Source of the DNA: an uncultured Chitinophagaceae bacterium | GTDB taxonomy: Bacteria > Bacteroidota > Bacteroidia > Chitinophagales > Chitinophagaceae | Reading direction: 5' to 3' | Assembly (NCBI GenBank): GCA_903832075.1 | Contig: CAILAF010000031.1 | Span: 1-10,252 of the forward strand | DNA: 10,252 nt | Shown: one piece after another, positions 7,535 through 10,252 of the stretch | Layout: each line of letters opens with the position of its first letter | Numbering within the stretch: position 1 is the stretch's first letter | Translations under genes and position numbers: made by a program | The notes under the pieces: model-generated | What the model was told of the DNA's origin: nothing | Databases searched by the model: none | The model's input: the letters and a program-made list of their open reading frames with translations, nothing else

Positions 7535-7544
7535 CAATAATAGA

Positions 7545-7572
7545 TTGTTAAAAGAAAAATAACGGTTAACAA
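7545..7572. repeat. 7-bp inverted repeat in the SDR/dnaX divergent spacer
   Basis: TTGTTAA (7545-7551) and TTAACAA (7566-7572) are exact inverted copies separated by 14 bases. They lie upstream of the SDR promoter and about 120 bases before dnaX. Such an arrangement can bind a dimeric regulator, but in AT-rich DNA it can also arise by chance. The rest of the 214-base spacer holds only weak promoter-like signals. Confidence 0.35.
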
Positions 7573-7627
7573 CATGAAAGCGTAGATAAACAAAAAATAA
7601 ATCATCTACAAAATGCCAATTGAAAAA

Positions 7628-7658
7628 TTGTGAAAAACTATTGATTACACTAAATTAC
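7628..7658 (+). promoter_or_regulatory. Weak candidate promoter of dnaX
   Basis: TTG (7628-7630) and TAAATTAC (7651-7658) are 20 bases apart, the right Bacteroidota spacing, but the second box matches only TAnnTT of TAnnTTTG. It would give a leader of about 30 bases. No better candidate is visible between 7573 and 7692. Confidence 0.22.
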
Positions 7659-7662
7659 TTTC

Positions 7663-7687
7663 TGCAAGCCGAATCAATTATCTTGCA
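7663..7687. repeat. 6-bp inverted repeat just before the dnaX start
   Basis: TGCAAG (7663-7668) and CTTGCA (7682-7687) are exact inverted copies with a 13-base spacer, ending 5 bases before the dnaX ATG. In RNA this would form a small hairpin over the ribosome-binding region. With such short arms, chance is a real alternative. Confidence 0.3.
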
Positions 7688-7692
7688 ACTGC

Positions 7693-9453
7693 ATGGATAA
7701 ATTTATTGTTTCCGCCAGAAAATATCGTCCGCAAACTTTTGATACAGTTGTGGGTCAGGCGCATATTACCACTACTTTAAAAAATGCCATTAAAAATAAT
7801 CAATTAGCTCATGCATTTTTATTTTGTGGTCCGCGTGGTGTTGGAAAAACAACCTGCGCAAGGATTTTAGCCAAAACAATTAATTGCGAAAATATACAAC
7901 CTGATGGCGAAGCATGCAATAAATGCAATAGTTGTAAATCATTCAATGATGGTGGTTCATTAAACATTCACGAATTAGATGCGGCAAGTAATAATTCTGT
8001 TGATGATATTCGTTCTTTGGTTGAACAAGTTCGTTTTGCACCGCAAGCTGGTAAATACAAAGTTTATATTGTTGATGAAGTCCATATGTTAAGTGCCAGT
8101 GCATTCAATGCATTTTTAAAAACATTGGAAGAACCACCATCCTATGCCATTTTTATTTTGGCAACAACAGAGAAACATAAAATACTTCCAACTATTTTAT
8201 CGCGTTGTCAGATTTTTGATTTTAAACGTATTACCACCAATGATACAGTTGAACATTTACAAGAAATTGTTGACAAAGAAGAAATAAAAGCCGATAAAGC
8301 ATCATTGCAAGTGATTGCACAAAAAAGTGAAGGGTGTATGCGTGATGCATTGAGCATCTTAGATAAAATTGTAAGTTTTACAAACGGCGAAGTAACTTAT
8401 CAAAACACGATTGACAATCTTAATATTCTTGACGAAGATTATTATTTTAAATTGATAGAAGCCTTGCTGCAACAGGATTTAGCGGCAGCCATGTTATTAT
8501 ACGATGAAATTAACCGTAAAGGCTTTGAAGGAGATTTGGTATTAAATGGTTTTGCAGAATTTATCAGAAATATTTTGGTTTGTAAAGATGCCAAAGCAGC
8601 AAGTTTGTTAGATGTGGTGGAAGGAATGCAGGAAAAATATAACACTACTGCAAAAAAAGTTCATACTGCTTATTTGGTAAGTGCTTTAAATATTTTAAAT
8701 GAAGCCGAGATTAATTTTAAAATGGCACGTAATAAAAGATTGCATGTTGAATTAACATTAATTAAATTAAATTTTCTGCAACAAGCCATTGAGTTATCGG
8801 TGAATGACGGAACAGTTGTCAAAAAAAAACGAATTGACGGTCCGATTGCTTATAAAATAAAAAATATTCAATCGCTGCAAGTTAAGCCTGCCGAGCCTTT
8901 GCAAAAGGAAGCAAAATTATTGATTGAAACACCTTCGTCTAAAATTCAAAAACCTGTAACCGGTAACAAGCAACCCGAAACTTTACAAAATTCCGGTAAT
9001 AAAAAAAGTTTATTAGATATTCTTCGCGAAAAAGCAGGCAATAATTATAATGTTATAACGGTTGAAGAAGCAGAAACATTAGAGTTAGAAAAATTGCAAC
9101 AATATTGGAATGAGTTTACTACTCAATTAGAACAAAAACAAAAACATTCTTCTGCTGCAACTTTTAAAATTGCCAAACTGAATATTGAAAACGAAATAAA
9201 ATTTACTGCAACGGCTTATGCCATCACTGCACAAAAATTTATTGAACAAGAAAAAACGGAATTGACAGATTTTATTCAGCAAAAATTTAAAAATCGAAGT
9301 ATTACTTTTTCTGTTTTGATTGAAGAAGGCGAAAGAGAAGAAGTACCTCAACACATGACACTCAATGCCCGTCAGCGTTTTGAAAGAATAGCAGAACAAT
9401 ATCCTTTGGTGAAAGAATTAAAAGATAAATTGAAACTAGAGATTGATTATTAA
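7693..9453 (+). CDS. dnaX: DNA polymerase III subunit gamma/tau
   Basis: A 586-residue AAA+ motor of the clamp loader, which opens the beta clamp and loads it on primed DNA; the long tau form also links the polymerase cores, and in many bacteria DnaB. Domain I shows YRPQTFDTVVGQ (11-22), Walker A GPRGVGKTT (46-54), a zinc-binding set Cys65, Cys75, Cys78, Cys81, LDAASNNSVDDIR (95-107), Walker B VDEVHMLS (127-134), sensor 1 LATTEKHKI and the SRC motif with arginine finger Arg171. Domain II has the sensor-2 segment GCMRDALSILDK near 215-226. Domain III ends near residue 370. A charged linker and a tau-specific C-terminal region follow (SLLDILREKAG onward). The ATG at 7693 gives the canonical N terminus. 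Codons 377-379 are AAA AAA AAA, a possible slippage site (see 8821-8837). Its end is 6 bases from the convergent SUI1 gene, with no terminator visible. Confidence 0.96.
   Translation: MDKFIVSARKYRPQTFDTVVGQAHITTTLKNAIKNNQLAHAFLFCGPRGVGKTTCARILAKTINCENIQPDGEACNKCNSCKSFNDGGSLNIHELDAASNNSVDDIRSLVEQVRFAPQAGKYKVYIVDEVHMLSASAFNAFLKTLEEPPSYAIFILATTEKHKILPTILSRCQIFDFKRITTNDTVEHLQEIVDKEEIKADKASLQVIAQKSEGCMRDALSILDKIVSFTNGEVTYQNTIDNLNILDEDYYFKLIEALLQQDLAAAMLLYDEINRKGFEGDLVLNGFAEFIRNILVCKDAKAASLLDVVEGMQEKYNTTAKKVHTAYLVSALNILNEAEINFKMARNKRLHVELTLIKLNFLQQAIELSVNDGTVVKKKRIDGPIAYKIKNIQSLQVKPAEPLQKEAKLLIETPSSKIQKPVTGNKQPETLQNSGNKKSLLDILREKAGNNYNVITVEEAETLELEKLQQYWNEFTTQLEQKQKHSSAATFKIAKLNIENEIKFTATAYAITAQKFIEQEKTELTDFIQQKFKNRSITFSVLIEEGEREEVPQHMTLNARQRFERIAEQYPLVKELKDKLKLEIDY
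8821..8837 (+). other. Candidate slippage site (A9) in dnaX giving a gamma-like short product
   Basis: Nine A residues (8821-8829) are read in frame as codons 377-379, then CGA. A -1 shift, or one extra A in the mRNA, reads ACG AAT TGA and stops at 8837, giving 381 residues. A +1 shift, or one lost A, runs AAC GAA TTG onward to a TAA at 8858-8860, giving 388 residues. Both products keep the clamp-loader core (domains I-III) and lose the tau-specific tail. I see no strong stimulatory hairpin and no clear upstream Shine-Dalgarno sequence, so transcriptional slippage is likelier than ribosomal frameshifting. Confidence 0.45.
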
Positions 9454-9459
9454 ATGTAA

Positions 9460-9807
9460 TTATCCTGCCTTCTTAGAATTTTTATAATTATTCTTTAATA
9501 ACCATTGTAATATTTTATCGCGTTGATCGCCCTGAATAATAATTTCATTATCCTTTGCGCTGCCACCTGTTCCACAAAAATTTTTTAATTTTTTTTCTAA
9601 TTCTTGTAAATCATTTTCTGTGCCAATAAATCCTTCAATCAATGTAACAACCTTACCGGCTCTGTGTTTGGCATCTAACTTAACTCTTAATTTTTGTTGC
9701 GCAGGCAATAATGTTTCCTTCAGTTCATTATCTTCTTCTTCAAACTTAAAATTGGGATCGGTGCTAAAAACAAATCCTCGATTATCAGCTTTATTTTTTT
9801 TACTCAT
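9460..9807 (-). CDS. SUI1/eIF1-family translation factor (YciH-like)
   Basis: A 115-residue cytoplasmic protein related to eukaryotic eIF1 and E. coli YciH, which bind the small ribosomal subunit and affect initiation fidelity; the role of bacterial members is poorly settled. The start is the ATG at 9807 (MSKKNKADNRG); a TTG three codons plus a Met upstream would only add MIIF. The N-terminal 45 residues are charged and probably flexible (FEEEDNELKETLLPAQQKLRV). The SUI1 domain covers about 46-110: RAGKVVTLIEGFIG, DLQELEKKLKNFCGTGGS, then NEIIIQGDQRDKILQWL, the typical basic loop and GTGGS...IQGD.R core. The C terminus is lysine-rich. It lies 56 bases downstream of the DUF4783 gene on the same strand, probably one transcript, and ends 6 bases from dnaX, head to tail-end convergent. 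Confidence 0.93.
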   Translation of the reverse strand: MSKKNKADNRGFVFSTDPNFKFEEEDNELKETLLPAQQKLRVKLDAKHRAGKVVTLIEGFIGTENDLQELEKKLKNFCGTGGSAKDNEIIIQGDQRDKILQWLLKNNYKNSKKAG

Positions 9808-9863
9808 GAAAATAATCAATAGAAATTTTAAACATTAACCTTTAAACTTTTTAACCAATTGAA

Positions 9864-10252
9864 TTATTGTGTAGCATTAATTCGAAGTGAACTAATAAAA
9901 TGTTTCCCGTCTTTTGTATTTAGCCAAATAGTTATATTATAAGATTTATTTTTACCATTCATTTTTCCGGCTATGTACATGGAAGCACCAGTTTCTCTTT
10001 GAGATAATACATCAAATCCTTTAACTCCATTTTCTTCAAAAAAAGTTTTTAATGCAATGCTTGCTTGGTTTTTTCCCATATTTTTTATTTCGTCTTTTCC
10101 AGGTAAAACAAAATCAATCAAATTAGCAAAATGAGATGAAACCTGCTCTGCATTTGCAGCTTTAAACGATTTAACAATCTCATCCACATCATTCTGAGAA
10201 ATAAAAGAGAATAACAACAAACTCATTCCCAACAATATAAAGGTCTTTTTCA
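9864..10252 (-). CDS. Secreted DUF4783-family protein (start codon one base beyond window)
   Basis: The frame stays open to the window edge. Reading inward from the edge, the last two bases on the minus strand are TG, followed by codons KKTFILLGMSLLLF, so the ATG almost certainly begins at 10253 and the full protein has 129 residues. That N terminus is a signal peptide (Lys-Lys, hydrophobic core, SFISQ). A shorter version starting at a TTG (10235) would cut the signal and is rejected. The mature part has SFKAANAEQVSSHFANLIDFVLPGKDEI, NMGKNQASIALKTFFEENGVKGF, SQRETGASMYIAGKM and YNITIWLNTKDGKHFISSLRIN. This matches DUF4783, a Bacteroidota family with a small alpha+beta fold reminiscent of NTF2-like proteins (fold is inference). 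Function is unknown. The SUI1 gene follows 56 bases downstream. Confidence 0.85.
   Translation of the reverse strand, partial: KKTFILLGMSLLLFSFISQNDVDEIVKSFKAANAEQVSSHFANLIDFVLPGKDEIKNMGKNQASIALKTFFEENGVKGFDVLSQRETGASMYIAGKMNGKNKSYNITIWLNTKDGKHFISSLRINATQ

Noticed and set aside
9127..9399. Open frame of 90 codons on the minus strand within dnaX
   Set aside because: It is antisense to the tau tail, Phe/Cys-rich and without any domain.
1..10252. Mobile element, CRISPR, tRNA/rRNA, toxin-antitoxin or defence system
   Set aside because: No transposase, integrase, repeat-spacer array, tRNA-like fold or known defence domain is visible; every larger frame belongs to a housekeeping or envelope family.

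Overview
This window looks like an ordinary chromosomal stretch of a strongly AT-rich Bacteroidota bacterium, possibly of the Chitinophagales (the order is inference only). Four things point this way: a DUF4783-type protein, which I know only from this phylum; a small OMP_b-brl_2-type outer-membrane barrel; OmpA domains with the GHICC...DGVDNDTH insertion; and one good TTG-N20-TAnnTTTG promoter of the Bacteroidota type. I see no rRNA, tRNA, CRISPR array, insertion sequence, phage gene or att site. No stretch over 300 bases lacks a gene.

Layout. Positions 2-1150 hold the 3' part of dnaB (replicative helicase), which ends at a clear bidirectional hairpin terminator. It converges on a small outer-membrane beta-barrel gene (1218-1892, minus). 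A 124-base divergent spacer with a perfect 8-bp inverted repeat leads into a plus-strand run: rsmE (16S rRNA m3U1498 methyltransferase), a lipoprotein L,D-transpeptidase, and a secreted protein with two OmpA domains. These three are separated by 26 and 10 bases and look like one operon. A tandem-GNAT, YghO-like protein follows 81 bases later. It converges, with 5 bases between, on a minus-strand Rossmann/SDR-type gene. A 214-base divergent spacer separates that gene from dnaX (clamp-loader gamma/tau). dnaX converges, with 6 bases between, on a minus-strand pair: a SUI1/YciH-type factor and, upstream of it, the DUF4783 protein, whose ATG appears to begin one base beyond the window edge.

Function. 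dnaB and dnaX are replication genes, and rsmE and the SUI1 protein act at the ribosome. The L,D-transpeptidase and the double-OmpA protein both act on or bind peptidoglycan in the periplasm, so their close pairing suggests a small cell-wall module.

The most interesting signal is a run of nine A in dnaX, in frame as AAA AAA AAA, placed just after the clamp-loader core. Slippage in either direction reaches a stop within about 10 codons and would give a gamma-like short form, as is known for the A9 run of Thermus thermophilus dnaX. The caution is that long A runs are common here; a second A9 lies in rsmE. I found no convincing new multi-gene system. Several start codons were moved from TTG to an internal ATG, and the reasons are given in the entries.
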